A DNA stretch of 64,000 nt, taken from contig NZ_SOHL01000013.1 of assembly GCF_004403985.1 (NCBI RefSeq), positions 186,001 to 250,000 of the forward strand, given 5' to 3'. Each line of letters begins with the position of its first letter. Position 1 is the first letter of the stretch. Position numbers and translations under genes: made by a program. Below, piece after piece: positions 1 through 9,299 of this stretch. The notes under the pieces were generated by a model. It ran no database searches, was not told where the DNA came from, and was given only the letters and a program-made list of their open reading frames with translations. Source of the stretch: Cryobacterium gelidum. GTDB taxonomy: Bacteria; Actinomycetota; Actinomycetes; Actinomycetales; Microbacteriaceae.

Positions 1-1145
1 TCGGCCGTGCCGAAGATGCTACCGATATCACCGAGGCCGGCAGCGCCGAGCAACGCGTCGCAGATGGCGTGGGCTGCGACATCGCCATCACTGTGCCCGC
101 TGAGGCCTCGCTCCCCCGGCCAGTAAAGGCCAGCCAGCCACAGTTCGGTCGTATTGTCGGAGGTGAAGGCGTGCACGTCGAGGCCCGTGCCGATGCGCGG
201 AAGGAGCGCGGCTGGCGCGGCAGCTGGCCCATCACTGGCAGGCGCGTCGGCGCCGGGGCCGACCGAGGCGTCCGCGGAATGAGTGGTGGTCGCGGCTGCG
301 TGCAGGATGACCTCAGCACGTTCGAGATCTTCGGGGGTCGTGATCTTGAAGGCGAGCGGGTGGCCGGGAATAACGTTCACCGGAAGTCCGGCGTCGGCGA
401 CGAGGGCGGCATCGTCGGTAAGGGCTTCGAACCGGCCGTTCTGCAGGGTCCAGGCGCGGGCGTCCGCGAGCATTGCGCGGGGAAAGCCCTGCGGAGTCTG
501 CCCGGCGGACAGCTCGGAACGGTCGACGGTGCCGAGGATGGCGCCGGAGTCTGCGACCCGCTTGATGGTGTCGACCACCGGCAGCCCCGGGATGATGCCG
601 TGCCCGGTGGAGCGCACCGCGTCGACGACGTCGTCGCAGAGCGCGGCGGGCGTGAGGGCGCGCGCGGCGTCGTGAACGAGCACGATGTCGACGCTCGGCA
701 GCAGTGCGTCCATGCCCAGCTCTACCGAGTCCTGGCGGGTGCGCCCGCCCGCGACGATGGTGACCGTGCGCGAAGGCACCGGGCTGCTGGTGGGAGCGGC
801 ACCGGTCGACGTGGTGCTGGACGCGGCCGCGGCCAGCACGTCGTGCCGACGAGCAGCCTGGGCGGCGATGGCACGAGCGTCCGATACCCGGTCGCCGGGG
901 GCGACCACGATGATCTGTACGAGCTCACGCATACCGAAGATGGTGTCCAGGGCGTGGCTGAGCAGCGGGCGCATCTGCAGCAGAACGAATGCTTTGGGTT
1001 CAGCGTTGCCGAGGCGAGTTCCACTGCCAGCGGCGACGATAATGACGGCAGCGGTGGGCGGTGCCACGTCGACCGGGAGAGCGCTGACGGGTTCGACTCC
1101 ATCGCCCGGGAGGGGCGCGGCCGGCGGCACGAGGAAATCAGTCAT
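1..1145 (-). CDS. ispDF: Bifunctional IspD/IspF, MEP isoprenoid pathway (3' end outside window)
   Basis: Two enzymes of the MEP isoprenoid pathway in one chain: CTP:methylerythritol-4-phosphate cytidylyltransferase, then MECDP synthase. After a Pro/Ala-rich leader, the IspD nucleotide-binding motif AAGSGTRLG is near residue 40 and VHDAARAL follows. A Pro/Ala linker leads to IspF, with metal ligands in TGLDVHAF (about residue 315) and [20 protein letters not shown]. The frame is open to the window edge, so the C-terminus is missing. Start is the ATG at 1145. Fusion of ispD and ispF is known in several bacteria; many actinobacteria keep separate adjacent genes. It lies downstream of carD, the same neighbourhood as in Mycobacterium, but a strong hairpin separates the two. 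Confidence 0.93.
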   Translation of the reverse strand, partial: MTDFLVPPAAPLPGDGVEPVSALPVDVAPPTAAVIIVAAGSGTRLGNAEPKAFVLLQMRPLLSHALDTIFGMRELVQIIVVAPGDRVSDARAIAAQAARRHDVLAAAASSTTSTGAAPTSSPVPSRTVTIVAGGRTRQDSVELGMDALLPSVDIVLVHDAARALTPAALCDDVVDAVRSTGHGIIPGLPVVDTIKRVADSGAILGTVDRSELSAGQTPQGFPRAMLADARAWTLQNGRFEALTDDAALVADAGLPVNVIPGHPLAFKITTPEDLERAEVILHAAATTTHSADASVGPGADAPASDGPAAAPAALLPRIGTGLDVHAFTSDNTTELWLAGLYWPGERGLSGHSDGDVAAHAICDALLGAAGLGDIGSIFGTA

Positions 1146-1203
1146 ATCTGGAGGGTATCTATCTGCGGATCGAGCTGGACTGCACGCTGGGTATAAACAG
1201 GCA

Positions 1204-1231
1204 AGAGGCGGCGCCTCGCGGCGCCGCCTCT
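1204..1231 (-). terminator. Hairpin between carD and ispDF
   Basis: A perfect 12-bp inverted repeat (AGAGGCGGCGCC with its complement) encloses a TCGC loop, just after the carD stop and before ispDF. A short T-rich run follows on the minus strand. It probably terminates or attenuates carD transcription. Confidence 0.7.
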
Positions 1232-1266
1232 ACGAAGCAATGAGATGAGCTGGGTAGCTCGGCAGT

Positions 1267-1749
1267 TTAGGAAGCGAGGACTTCGTCGAGCACGGTGGAT
1301 GCCTGCTCTTCATCGGTCTTTTCGGCCAGGGCCAGCTCGCTGATGAGAATCTGACGAGCTTTGGCGAGCATGCGCTTTTCACCGGCTGACAGGCCGCGGT
1401 CCTGGTCGCGACGCCACAGGTCGCGCACGACCTCTGACACCTTGATGACATCACCACTGGCCAGCTTTTCCAGGTTGGCCTTATAGCGACGGGACCAGTT
1501 GGTCGGCTCCTCTGTGAACGGTGCGCGGAGAACCTCGAAGACCGCGTTGAGGCCTTCCTGACCGATCACATCGCGAACGCCAACAAGGTCGACGTTCTCG
1601 GCGGGAACCTCGATGGTGAGGTCGCCCTGGGTGACATTCAGCTTGAGGTACAGCTTCTCTTCACCCTTGATGATGCGGGTTTTAACCTCGGTGATCATCG
1701 CAGCGCCGTGGTGGGGATAAACGACGGTTTCGCCAACCTCAAACAGCAT
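1267..1749 (-). CDS. carD: CarD/CdnL-type RNA polymerase-binding regulator
   Basis: A 160-residue protein starting [15 protein letters not shown], the conserved opening of the CarD_TRCF RNA polymerase-interacting domain. The helical DNA-binding half follows ([39 protein letters not shown]). CarD binds the RNA polymerase beta subunit and stabilises open promoter complexes; it is essential in mycobacteria. Length is typical. Start is the ATG at 1749 with a GAAGGGAT ribosome site. It is divergent from a lipoprotein gene and followed by ispDF, matching the mycobacterial order lpqE-carD-ispD-ispF. Confidence 0.96.
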   Translation of the reverse strand: MLFEVGETVVYPHHGAAMITEVKTRIIKGEEKLYLKLNVTQGDLTIEVPAENVDLVGVRDVIGQEGLNAVFEVLRAPFTEEPTNWSRRYKANLEKLASGDVIKVSEVVRDLWRRDQDRGLSAGEKRMLAKARQILISELALAEKTDEEQASTVLDEVLAS

Positions 1750-1925
1750 GGATAATCCCTTCGCCGATTGCTAGGGTACCACAGCGACGAGGTGCTACAG
1801 TGCGCGCGCCCCCGCGAGGCGCGGCAGACACAATCGTGCGCCCGGACTCGCCGCTAAGCTAGAGGCAAAGTGAATTCTGCAGCGTCGACCCACCGTCGAA
1901 CGCTGCTTCAGTAAGTGGAGGTCTT

Positions 1926-2477
1926 GTGAGAGCGCGCATCGCTGCATCCGTTGTATTGGCGGCTGGCATTCTGTTGGGCACGAGCGCGTGCGGATTCTTC
2001 GCAGCGCCAGCCACCTCGATTGCCTACAACGCGAGTGACGGTGTGAGCGGGGATGTGGGTCAGATCCACATTCGCAACGCTCTGCTGCTCTCGACCGACG
2101 GCGAACTAGCCAGTTTGATCGTCTCCGTCGTCAACACCACGGACACGCTGCAGAGCCTGCTCGTGCAGTACGAGTCGAGCACCGGCACGGTATCGCAGGA
2201 CGTTCCCGTTGAGGCCAACACGACAGTGACGCTCGGCACGGATGGCGCCGCCTCGGTGGTTCTGGAAAACATGAACAGTCAGCCAGGCTCGCTGTTCCCG
2301 GTGTTCTTCCAGTACGGCGAAGAGACCGGCACCGAACTCCTAGTGCCCGTTCTCTCCGGTTTGCAGAGTGAGTACTCGACTTTGCTGCCGACGCTCGCAC
2401 CGACCCTGACCCCGTCAGAGACGCCGACAGAGACGCCGTCTGAGACGCCGACCCCGTCGGCAACACCCTCCGCGTAA
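1926..2477 (+). CDS. Secreted lipoprotein, LpqE-like by position
   Basis: A 183-residue protein with a signal peptide ending at a lipobox-like TSAC (Cys about residue 22). A compact beta-rich domain follows (IHIRNALLL, SLIVSVVNTTDTLQSL) with a Thr/Pro/Ser-rich tail built on TPSETPTETP repeats. Start is GTG at 1926, with GGAGG seven bases upstream. It should be anchored outside the cytoplasmic membrane. It is divergent from carD, the position held by lpqE in mycobacteria, and the domain layout agrees, but I cannot confirm orthology and no function is established. Confidence 0.82.
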   Translation: MRARIAASVVLAAGILLGTSACGFFAAPATSIAYNASDGVSGDVGQIHIRNALLLSTDGELASLIVSVVNTTDTLQSLLVQYESSTGTVSQDVPVEANTTVTLGTDGAASVVLENMNSQPGSLFPVFFQYGEETGTELLVPVLSGLQSEYSTLLPTLAPTLTPSETPTETPSETPTPSATPSA

Positions 2478-2493
2478 CCCACAGCAGACAGCT

Positions 2494-2525
2494 CAGGCCG
2501 CCGCCCCTTCGGGATCGGCGGCCTG
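2494..2525. terminator. Convergent-gene hairpin
   Basis: A perfect 10-bp stem (CAGGCCGCCG with its complement) and a 12-base loop lie between the convergent ends of the lipoprotein gene and regX3. It can act on both strands. Confidence 0.72.
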
Positions 2526-2539
2526 TCTCGTTCCTGCCG

Positions 2540-3223
2540 TCAGGCTTCGAAGCGGTAGCCGAGGCCCCGTACCGTAACGAGCATGACCGGCTCAGAAGGT
2601 GCAGCCTCGATGCGCGAGCGGATGCGTTTGATATGCACGTCGAGCGTCTTCGTGTCACCGAAGTAGTCGGTGCCCCAGACCCGGTCGATGAGCTGGCCGC
2701 GCGTGAGCACCCGCCCGGCGTTCCGCAGCAGGAATTCGAGCAGCTCGAACTCCTTCAACGGCATGTTCACGAGCTCGCCGGAGACCGTCACGGCGTGCCG
2801 TTCCACATCCATACGCACCGTGCCGGCCGTGAGCATGCTGTCCACGTCGGTCGCGCTCTGATCCTCATGCCGACGCAGCACCGCGCGAATGCGGGCGACC
2901 AGTTCACGGGTGGAATACGGCTTGGTGACATAGTCGTCGGCGCCGAGTTCGAGACCAACGACGATGTCGACCTCGGAATCTTTTGCGGTGAGCATGATGA
3001 TGGGCACGGTCGACCGGGTGCGAATCTCCCGGCACACCTCCGTGCCCGGAATGCCGGGCAGCATGAGGTCGAGCAGGATCAGGTCGGTGCCGTTCTGGTC
3101 GAACTCATTGATCGCGCCCGGTCCATCTTCGGTGACGACGACCTCATAGCCCTCACGTTCGAGCAAAAAGCTCAACGGTTCGCTCAAGGCGCTCTCGTCT
3201 TCGACCAAGAGGATGCGTGTCAT
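2540..3223 (-). CDS. regX3: Response regulator RegX3/PhoP type (phosphate)
   Basis: A 227-residue OmpR-family regulator. The receiver has acidic residues in VEDE, the phosphorylated Asp in LILLDLMLPG (about residue 52) and Lys in VTKPYS. The winged-helix output domain ends in VRGLGYRFEA. It overlaps senX3 by four bases and is transcribed with it. phoU lies divergently beyond senX3, and pst and ppk1 are in the same window, so this is the phosphate-starvation regulator. Its likely targets here are pstS and possibly phoU (PHO-box-like repeats). Confidence 0.94.
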   Translation of the reverse strand: MTRILLVEDESALSEPLSFLLEREGYEVVVTEDGPGAINEFDQNGTDLILLDLMLPGIPGTEVCREIRTRSTVPIIMLTAKDSEVDIVVGLELGADDYVTKPYSTRELVARIRAVLRRHEDQSATDVDSMLTAGTVRMDVERHAVTVSGELVNMPLKEFELLEFLLRNAGRVLTRGQLIDRVWGTDYFGDTKTLDVHIKRIRSRIEAAPSEPVMLVTVRGLGYRFEA

Positions 3224-4410
3224 AGTTTGTCTCCTGCGGCCGCACGAGCAGCCGGTCGCGTTTTGTTCGGGGGTGGTTCGGTGGTGGGGTGCGCCGCCTC
3301 GGGGAGGCGGATGGTGAAGGTGGAGCCGCTGCCGGGCTGCGACCAGACGCGGATGTCGCCGCCGTGGTTCTGCACGACATGCTTGACGATGGACAGGCCG
3401 AGGCCCGTGCCACCGGTGTGCCGGGACCGGGCCTGGTCGACGCGGAAGAAACGTTCAAACACGCGGTCGAGGTCGGCTTCCTGAATGCCGACGCCCTGGT
3501 CGGTCACCGTGATCTCGACAATGCCCTTCTGCAGGCGCACGCCGACGCCGACCCGCGACCCCTCTAAGGAGTAGTTCACCGCGTTCGCGACGAGGTTGTG
3601 CACCGCGACGGTGAGCAGGGCTTCGTCACCGAAGACCCGGGCGCCGGACTTCTTACCGATCACGATCGTGATGCACTCGGCCTCGGCGACAACCCGGCTC
3701 TGGTCGACCGCGGCAGCGACGATGTCGTCAACACTGAGATTTTCCGGTTCGGCGAGGGCATCCTGCGCCTGCAGCCGAGACAGTTCGATGATCTCCTGGG
3801 TGAGGCGGCCCAGTCGGGCCGACTCCGTCGTCAACCGGTTGGCGAAGCGGCGAACCTGCTCCGGCTCATCTGCTGCCTTATCGAGCGCCTCGGCGAGCAG
3901 GCCGACGGACGCGATTGGGGTTTTGAGCTCGTGGCTGATGTTGGCCACGAAGTCGCGGCGCACCTCATCGAGGCGAAACGCTTCGGTGCGATCCTCGGCC
4001 AGCAGCAGCACATAGCGGGTGCCGAGCCGGGCCAGGCGCACCCGAAAGCGCATGCTCGCGTCACCGAACGGGCCGCGGGACAGCACGAGGTCTTCGGAGA
4101 TGGGCTCGCCGGTCAGGCGCACTCGGCGAGCGAGTTCGAGCAGTTCGGGGTGCACAACCTGCTGGTTCCAGACCAGACCGAGCGTGAGGGCGCCCGGGCT
4201 GGTTTTGATGACGTTGTTCGACGGGTCGAGCACGACGCCGGCGGTCTCGAGGGCGTCGAGTACCTGGTCGATACCATCAGGCACAGCGGGATTGACCACA
4301 TCGGAGGCGCGACGCCCGTGACGCTCAGCGACGTGCAGCAGCGACACGAACCCGGCACCGACACCGAGCCCGAGTGCCAGCGACAGCAACACCAGCCACG
4401 TCGATTCCAT
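3220..4410 (-). CDS. senX3: Sensor histidine kinase SenX3/PhoR type
   Basis: A 396-residue membrane kinase. One N-terminal hydrophobic segment (LVLLSLALGLGVGAGFVSLL) precedes a PAS-like region. The phospho-acceptor helix is VANISHELKTPIASVG (His about residue 160). The ATPase domain carries the N-box VHNLVANAVNYS and glycine boxes DQGVGI and GGTGLGLSIVKH. It senses phosphate status, by analogy through contact with the Pst transporter and PhoU, and phosphorylates RegX3. It is the first gene of the senX3-regX3 pair and is divergent from phoU. The C-terminus has an Arg/Ala/Pro-rich tail. Confidence 0.94.
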   Translation of the reverse strand: MESTWLVLLSLALGLGVGAGFVSLLHVAERHGRRASDVVNPAVPDGIDQVLDALETAGVVLDPSNNVIKTSPGALTLGLVWNQQVVHPELLELARRVRLTGEPISEDLVLSRGPFGDASMRFRVRLARLGTRYVLLLAEDRTEAFRLDEVRRDFVANISHELKTPIASVGLLAEALDKAADEPEQVRRFANRLTTESARLGRLTQEIIELSRLQAQDALAEPENLSVDDIVAAAVDQSRVVAEAECITIVIGKKSGARVFGDEALLTVAVHNLVANAVNYSLEGSRVGVGVRLQKGIVEITVTDQGVGIQEADLDRVFERFFRVDQARSRHTGGTGLGLSIVKHVVQNHGGDIRVWSQPGSGSTFTIRLPEAAHPTTEPPPNKTRPAARAAAGDKL

Positions 4411-4482
4411 CTCTACAGATTACTGAAAGTCTGCGGCCGTCGTTCACAGCGCACCTGCGCCGCGCCCTGTACTTTAGAAAGT

Positions 4483-4515
4483 GTTCAAGTGGGCGGCACC
4501 TGCCGTTAACCTGAT
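4483..4515. promoter_or_regulatory. Candidate PHO box between senX3 and phoU
   Basis: Three consecutive 11-base units start at 4483, 4494 and 4505. The outer two begin GTTCAAG and GTTAACC, close to the actinobacterial PhoP half-site GTTCACC; the middle one is poor. A further GTTCACA starts at 4442. The location in the divergent senX3-phoU promoter suits autoregulation. The match is weaker than at pstS. Confidence 0.45.
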
Positions 4516-4590
4516 TTCGACAACATAAACCGGTGGCCAAGGTTGGCTGCATAGATCGTGCGTGTTCGCGCGGCCGGAAGGATCACCCCC

Positions 4591-5247
4591 ATGCGCGACG
4601 TATTCCAACAAGAACTCGCCGAAGTGCAACAGCGACTCGTCGATATTTCGCGTCTCGTCGCGATCTCGATGGACAAGGCTACCCGCGCCTTCAACGAGAG
4701 TGACGTGAGCCTCGCCGAAGAGGCCATCAGCGAAGACGAGAAAATCGACGAACTCTCGGTCGAGCTCGACGAACTCGCCATCACCATCCTCGCCCGCCAG
4801 CAGCCGGTCGCTCGCGACCTGCGCATCGTCGTCAGCGCCCTACGTATCAGCGCCTCCCTCGAGCGGATGGGCGACCTCGCCACACACATCGCCCAGCTGG
4901 CCCGCTACCGTTTTCCCGACAAGGTCATTCCCAAGGGACTACGCAGCACGTTTGCCCAAATGGGTGCACTCGATGTGGTCATCGCGAACATGCTCACGGA
5001 ACTGCTCACCCACCAGGACCTGCAGCTCGCCGACAGGATCCGCAACGAAGACGACAAGGTCGACGCCCTGCACCTGAGCGTGTTCGACGCCGTTCTCGGC
5101 GAAACCTGGAAGGGTCTCGCCGCCGACACCGTCGACGCAACCCTGGCCAGTCGGTACCACGAACGTTTCGCCGACCACGCGGTCTCCATCGCGAAGAAGG
5201 TTCAGTACCTCGCCACCGGCGCCTGGCACCAGGACGACAACGTCTGA
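4591..5247 (+). CDS. phoU: Phosphate signalling protein PhoU
   Basis: A 218-residue all-helical protein with two PhoU repeats, each holding the acidic metal-binding stretch (EEAISEDEKIDELSVELDE and DRIRNEDDKVDALHLSVFD). PhoU couples the Pst transporter to the sensor kinase and represses phosphate signalling in excess phosphate. I prefer the ATG at 4591 (MRDVFQQELAEV), preceded by GGAAGG, over an in-frame GTG at 4558. It is monocistronic, divergent from senX3 and closed by a strong terminator. Confidence 0.93.
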   Translation: MRDVFQQELAEVQQRLVDISRLVAISMDKATRAFNESDVSLAEEAISEDEKIDELSVELDELAITILARQQPVARDLRIVVSALRISASLERMGDLATHIAQLARYRFPDKVIPKGLRSTFAQMGALDVVIANMLTELLTHQDLQLADRIRNEDDKVDALHLSVFDAVLGETWKGLAADTVDATLASRYHERFADHAVSIAKKVQYLATGAWHQDDNV

Positions 5248-5255
5248 TTTCTGCG

Positions 5256-5296
5256 CGAAAAAGGCCCCGGAGCTTGTGTTCTCGGGGCCTTTTTCG
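5256..5296. terminator. Strong bidirectional terminator phoU/gpmA
   Basis: A perfect 14-bp stem (CGAAAAAGGCCCCG with its complement) and 13-base loop. A-tract and T-tract on the two flanks give a canonical intrinsic terminator in both directions between convergent genes. Confidence 0.92.
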
Positions 5297-5308
5297 TTGG
5301 CGGGCTGA

Positions 5309-6061
5309 CTACTTCTTGTTGCCCTGAGCGGCGACGGCGGCCGCGCCAGCCGCTGCGGCCGCCGGGTCCAGGTACTGGCCGGGGCCTAGCGGCATGAGGT
5401 TTTCGCCGAGGTGGTAGACCAGCGGGATTCCCGTGGGAATGTTCAGCTCAGCGATGTCGGCGTCGCTGATCCCGTCGAGGTGCTTCACCAGGGCACGCAG
5501 GGAGTTGCCGTGCGCGGTGACCAGTACGGTTTTGCCCGCGCGGAGGTCTGGCGCGATATCGGACTGCCAGTAGGGCAGCATCCGCTCGACAACATCTTTG
5601 AGGCATTCGGTGCGGGGCAGGTCCGGGCCCAGGTCGGCGTAGCGGGCATCGTGCACCTGCGAGAACTCGGAGTCGTCGGCGAGCACGGGCGGCGGGGTGT
5701 CGTAGGACCGGCGCCATAGCATGAACTGTTCCTGGCCGAACTTGGCCAGGGTGGCCGCTTTGTCGAGTCCCTGCAACCCGCCGTAGTGGCGTTCGTTGAG
5801 GCGCCAGGAGCGCTTCACCGGGATCCACAAGCGGTCCGCTTCCTCGAGTGCGAGGTTCGCGGTCTGGATGGCGCGGGAGAGCAGGCTGGTGTGCAGCACG
5901 TCGGGCAGTAGGCCGGCATCCTTCAGCAGCACGCCGGCGCGCGCGGCTTCGGTGGCGCCCTGCTCGCTCAGACGAACATCTACCCAGCCGGTGAACAGAT
6001 TCTGCTGGTTCCAGGTGCTTTGGCCGTGGCGGAGGAGGACGAGTGTGTAGGGGGCAGACAT
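5309..6061 (-). CDS. gpmA: 2,3-bisphosphoglycerate-dependent phosphoglycerate mutase
   Basis: A 250-residue histidine phosphatase-fold enzyme of glycolysis that interconverts 3- and 2-phosphoglycerate. The RHG motif with the catalytic His is [20 protein letters not shown] (residues 9-28). The family blocks [13 protein letters not shown] and [19 protein letters not shown], with the second catalytic His, are both present. Length matches the dependent-type enzyme. The C-terminus ends in an Ala-rich, probably disordered tail. It is convergent with phoU. Confidence 0.96.
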   Translation of the reverse strand: MSAPYTLVLLRHGQSTWNQQNLFTGWVDVRLSEQGATEAARAGVLLKDAGLLPDVLHTSLLSRAIQTANLALEEADRLWIPVKRSWRLNERHYGGLQGLDKAATLAKFGQEQFMLWRRSYDTPPPVLADDSEFSQVHDARYADLGPDLPRTECLKDVVERMLPYWQSDIAPDLRAGKTVLVTAHGNSLRALVKHLDGISDADIAELNIPTGIPLVYHLGENLMPLGPGQYLDPAAAAAGAAAVAAQGNKK

Positions 6062-6090
6062 GTGCCCACTCTATCGAGCAGGGGGTGAAA

Positions 6091-7311
6091 TCAGTGACCG
6101 GGGGTACGGATGCCGAGGCGGGGCAGCCGGGGGATGTCGGCGACGGATCCGGCCGATTGCGGCACGATGACCTCCTGGCTGGCCGAGATGAGGATTCCCG
6201 CGGACTCGACATAGAGCGTCGACGTGGCCGGAATAGTGCGCTTGATCACGGCGAGCGCTATCGGTCCGAGCTCATAGTGGATGGCACTCGAGGTGATGGC
6301 GCCGACGGTGACCCGCTCAGCGTCACCTTCCGGCCTGACGCGGTCGGCCTGCACCGGGTCGCCGGGGGCAGGCAGCACGCCCTCGGATCCGTCGAGGTGC
6401 AGCATGACCAGGCGGCGCGGCGGGTGGCCGAGGTTGTGTACCTTCGCCACTGTTTCCTGCCCGCGGTAGCACCCCTTACTGAGGTGCACGGCGGTGCGGA
6501 GCCAGTCCAGCTCGTGCGGGATGCTCTTCTCATCGACCTCGCGGGCTCGCCGCGGACGCCAGGCCGCGATGCGCAGCGCCTCCAGCGCGAGAAGACCGGC
6601 AGGGGTGACAGAGAGGGGTGACGCGGATGTGGCCGCTCCAACAGTGAGGGCCCCGGCGGCGAGGGCGTCGCGCAGGGCGGCAAGGCTGGCGCGGGGAACG
6701 AGGGTCTCGGTGTAGGTCCAGTGGGTTGCGGGATGCTCGGGCGTTTCGGCGTACTGGTACCCACCGCGGGCCACCACGGCCCACGGGTCGCGCCAGGTCA
6801 GCGGTACCTCGTTGGGAGCGGCGGCGCTGATTCCAACGGAGGCGGGGGCATTCGTCATGGCGCCGATCGTGGCGTAGGTGAGGGTGTGGTCGACGACCTG
6901 CACGCGCAGCATGAACTTCATTCGGTCGAGAAACTTCTGCAGGCCGGGCAGTTCGGCGGCCTCGACGAGGAGCCAGGTTTCAACGCCGTCGTCGAGCACG
7001 CGGATGGCGTATTCGAGGCGTCCGGTGGGGTCGAGCAGCAGCATCTCGGTGGATTCCCCGGCCTCGAGGGTGCGCAGTTCCTGGCTCGCGATCGAATTGA
7101 GCCAGGTGAGCCGGTCGGGCCCGGAAACTCCCAGCACGCCGCGGTGCGAGAGGTCGACGATGGAGCGGCCGGCCGCGAGCGAACGCTGCTCGATCATGGG
7201 GTTGCCATAGTGCGCGGCGACGCCAGCGTCGATTCCTTCGGCCTGAACCGCGCCGGGCAGGGCCAGCAGCACGGAGGCCGGTGCGAACACGGGAGCTTCG
7301 GAGTCAGTCAT
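6091..7311 (-). CDS. ygfZ: Folate-binding protein YgfZ/GcvT family
   Basis: A 406-residue aminomethyltransferase-like protein with the YgfZ signature KGCYRGQETVAK (about residue 283), containing the conserved Cys. YgfZ proteins bind tetrahydrofolate and help assemble or repair certain iron-sulfur enzymes. I set the start at the ATG at 7311 (MTDSEAPVFAP); an in-frame upstream start at 7383 would add 24 residues of unlikely sequence. gpmA follows downstream on the same strand, 29 bases on, and the nitrobindin-like gene lies upstream. Confidence 0.88.
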   Translation of the reverse strand: MTDSEAPVFAPASVLLALPGAVQAEGIDAGVAAHYGNPMIEQRSLAAGRSIVDLSHRGVLGVSGPDRLTWLNSIASQELRTLEAGESTEMLLLDPTGRLEYAIRVLDDGVETWLLVEAAELPGLQKFLDRMKFMLRVQVVDHTLTYATIGAMTNAPASVGISAAAPNEVPLTWRDPWAVVARGGYQYAETPEHPATHWTYTETLVPRASLAALRDALAAGALTVGAATSASPLSVTPAGLLALEALRIAAWRPRRAREVDEKSIPHELDWLRTAVHLSKGCYRGQETVAKVHNLGHPPRRLVMLHLDGSEGVLPAPGDPVQADRVRPEGDAERVTVGAITSSAIHYELGPIALAVIKRTIPATSTLYVESAGILISASQEVIVPQSAGSVADIPRLPRLGIRTPGH

Positions 7312-7454
7312 GTCGCTCAATTCTGCCAACTCGGGTTGAGGGTCGGCGATCGTGCACAAAATCGGGAGCGTGTGTATGGGCACGACTCATCGGTTTCAAC
7401 AGTACGGTGACCCGATTTATTCGGGCCGGGCACGGACCGGCCGAGTTACCCGCC

Positions 7455-8138
7455 TTATTCGACGCGGGCGAGGCGACCGGATGAATGGGTGCGGAGGTCC
7501 TGGCCGAGGGCGGCGATGTCCCAGGCCCAGAGCAGATGGTTGTCGACGAGGCCGTAGAGGCGGGTGGCTGCCGCGTATGGTTTGGCACCTACGGTGCGCA
7601 GCACGGCATCCGTGGCGAGATCGATGCGCGGGCCCTTGACCTGACCGAGGTAGAGTTCGGCGACGCCACCGGGATGCACGAGGGTGACCTCGATGTCGAA
7701 GCCACCATCACGGTTGCGCAGGGTTTCCACGGCCGCGGCCGAGGTGAACGGGCGCTCCCCGGTGCCGGGCAGCATGCCGGGTCCGGGGTCGCCATCGCCC
7801 TGGTGGCGGCTGAGCCGCCAGTAACCGGTTTCGGTGACCAAGGGGAGCTTGTCGCCAGAAAGCATTGCGTCGGACAGGTTCGACGCAGAAAGCGCGGGGG
7901 CCGCTGCGTCGGCATCCACTTCAGAAGAAGCAGCGGGCGCGTCGGGCTCGAGCCAGGTGTACGAGCTGTAGTTCAGGTGCGGCAGGCCGTCGTGGCTGAA
8001 GCTGATTCGATGGCCGAAGGTGCGGCTGACCGACTCGTCGCCGATCTTGTATTCGAGTACACCGGATCCCTCCCAGACTCCGATCAACCAGGAGAGTGGA
8101 ACGAGTTCGGACGGCAAGCCGACCGGGAGGTCAATCAT
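7455..8138 (-). CDS. Nitrobindin/FABP-like heme-binding beta-barrel protein
   Basis: A 227-residue protein. The family opening LVPLSWLIGVWEGSGVLEY is followed by FSHDGLPHLNYSSYTW, ETGYWRLSR and a C-terminal stretch containing LYGLVDNHLLWAWDIAAL. This is the actinobacterial THAP4/nitrobindin-like domain formerly called fatty-acid-binding-like (UPF0678). Some members bind ferric heme and nitric oxide. An insert (about residues 68-95, Ala/Asp/Ser-rich) is longer than usual. It is transcribed with the small membrane-protein gene just upstream, six bases away. Confidence 0.85.
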   Translation of the reverse strand: MIDLPVGLPSELVPLSWLIGVWEGSGVLEYKIGDESVSRTFGHRISFSHDGLPHLNYSSYTWLEPDAPAASSEVDADAAAPALSASNLSDAMLSGDKLPLVTETGYWRLSRHQGDGDPGPGMLPGTGERPFTSAAAVETLRNRDGGFDIEVTLVHPGGVAELYLGQVKGPRIDLATDAVLRTVGAKPYAAATRLYGLVDNHLLWAWDIAALGQDLRTHSSGRLARVE

Positions 8139-8144
8139 GCGTGA

Positions 8145-8258
8145 TTACCGCTGCCCCCGGAACAGCTTGAACACGACCATGCCGGATACCCAGGCGATCG
8201 ACAAGCTGGCCAGCCCGAGCAGGCCCAGGAAGAAAAGTTCAAGTGCTAACAGATCCAT
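8145..8258 (-). CDS. 37-residue single-pass membrane protein
   Basis: A short frame starting MDLLALELFFLGLLGLASLS and ending in FKLFRGQR: one hydrophobic helix with a positively charged tail. It lies six bases upstream of the nitrobindin-like gene and ten bases downstream of the next membrane-protein gene on the same strand, so the three look like one operon. Support is the tight spacing and the clean helix; there is no family assignment. Confidence 0.6.
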   Translation of the reverse strand: MDLLALELFFLGLLGLASLSIAWVSGMVVFKLFRGQR

Positions 8259-8267
8259 GTCATGAGT

Positions 8268-8534
8268 CTAGTGCGAGAGGTCGAGCAGGGCGACGATGAC
8301 GGTCGCCACCACGAGAATGACGAGGGCTCCGGTGATGCTGACGGTGACCCGTGTGACGTAGCCCTCTTTACTGCCGGTGGCGATCTGCAGGCCCAGTGTG
8401 ACGAGGGTGCAGACGGCCAGGGTAAGACCGATCCAGCTGATCGCCGAGTCCTCGGCGGCCAGAAAAGCGGTCAGACTAGCGCCCACAATCGCCAGCAGCC
8501 AGACGGTCGCGATCGTTTTCCAGTGCCAGTTCAC
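8268..8534 (-). CDS. Small membrane protein, three predicted helices
   Basis: An 88-residue protein starting at GTG 8534 (VNWHWKTIATVWLLAIVGAS). Three hydrophobic stretches lie at about residues 6-27, 33-52 and 62-84, and the protein ends LLDLSH. It is divergent from the glnR-like gene and leads a small operon with the 37-residue membrane protein and the nitrobindin-like gene. I do not recognise a family. The frame stays open further upstream, but that part overlaps glnR and reads as non-coding. Confidence 0.75.
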   Translation of the reverse strand: MNWHWKTIATVWLLAIVGASLTAFLAAEDSAISWIGLTLAVCTLVTLGLQIATGSKEGYVTRVTVSITGALVILVVATVIVALLDLSH

Positions 8535-8606
8535 GTCTCTATTGTGCCTGACCGCCCGCAGTGCATGGCACGCTAGTATGAAATTCGAGATACCTGGAGG
8601 GCGCGA

Positions 8607-9299
8607 GTGGCGCAGTTGTTGATCCTGACCTCGGCGGCCAACAATGACGTACTCCCCGCCCTGGCTTTGCTGTCGCACAGCGCACGGCTGATTCCGGCCC
8701 AGGCTGACCAGCTCATCAATGCGCCCGACTCGGACCTTCTTCTCGTTGATGCGCGCAGCAACCTGGCCGCAGCGAAGTCGCTCTGCCAGATTTTGCGCAC
8801 CATGGGCAGCTCTACTCCCCTGCTGCTCGTGATCACCGAAGGAGGACTGGCCGCTGTCAGTCCCGACTGGGGTGTCGACGACGTCATTCTCGATTCGGCG
8901 GGCCCGGCCGAAGTGGATGCCCGCATTCGCCTGACCGCCGGCCGCCTCGCCCGCACGGAGCCGTCGAACACGATTCGCGCGGCCGGGGTTGTCATCGATG
9001 AGGCGAGCTATTCCGCGAAGGTGCACGGTAAGCCGCTTGACCTCACCTATAAGGAATTCGAGCTGCTGCGGTTTCTGGCAGCGCACCCGAGCCGGGTGTT
9101 CACTCGAGAACAGCTGCTGAGCGAGGTCTGGGGGTACGACTACTTCGGCGGCACCCGCACGGTCGACGTGCACGTGCGGCGCCTGCGGGCCAAGCTCGGC
9201 GACCAGGAGTCGCTCATCGGCACGGTGCGCAACGTCGGGTATCGATTCAATGTGCACGAGGAGAGCGATGAACGGGTTCCCAATTCTACTCGCGCTTAG
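8607..9299 (+). CDS. glnR: GlnR-type OmpR-family regulator
   Basis: A 230-residue protein with a receiver-like N-terminus (LLLVDARS has the lone conserved-position Asp at about 48) and a typical winged-helix domain ([38 protein letters not shown]). Several acidic-pocket residues of ordinary receivers are absent, as in GlnR, which works without phosphorylation. Its position directly before mshD matches the mycobacterial glnR-mshD pair. GlnR controls nitrogen assimilation in actinobacteria. Start is GTG at 8607. mshD begins inside its last 32 bases. Confidence 0.85.
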   Translation: MAQLLILTSAANNDVLPALALLSHSARLIPAQADQLINAPDSDLLLVDARSNLAAAKSLCQILRTMGSSTPLLLVITEGGLAAVSPDWGVDDVILDSAGPAEVDARIRLTAGRLARTEPSNTIRAAGVVIDEASYSAKVHGKPLDLTYKEFELLRFLAAHPSRVFTREQLLSEVWGYDYFGGTRTVDVHVRRLRAKLGDQESLIGTVRNVGYRFNVHEESDERVPNSTRA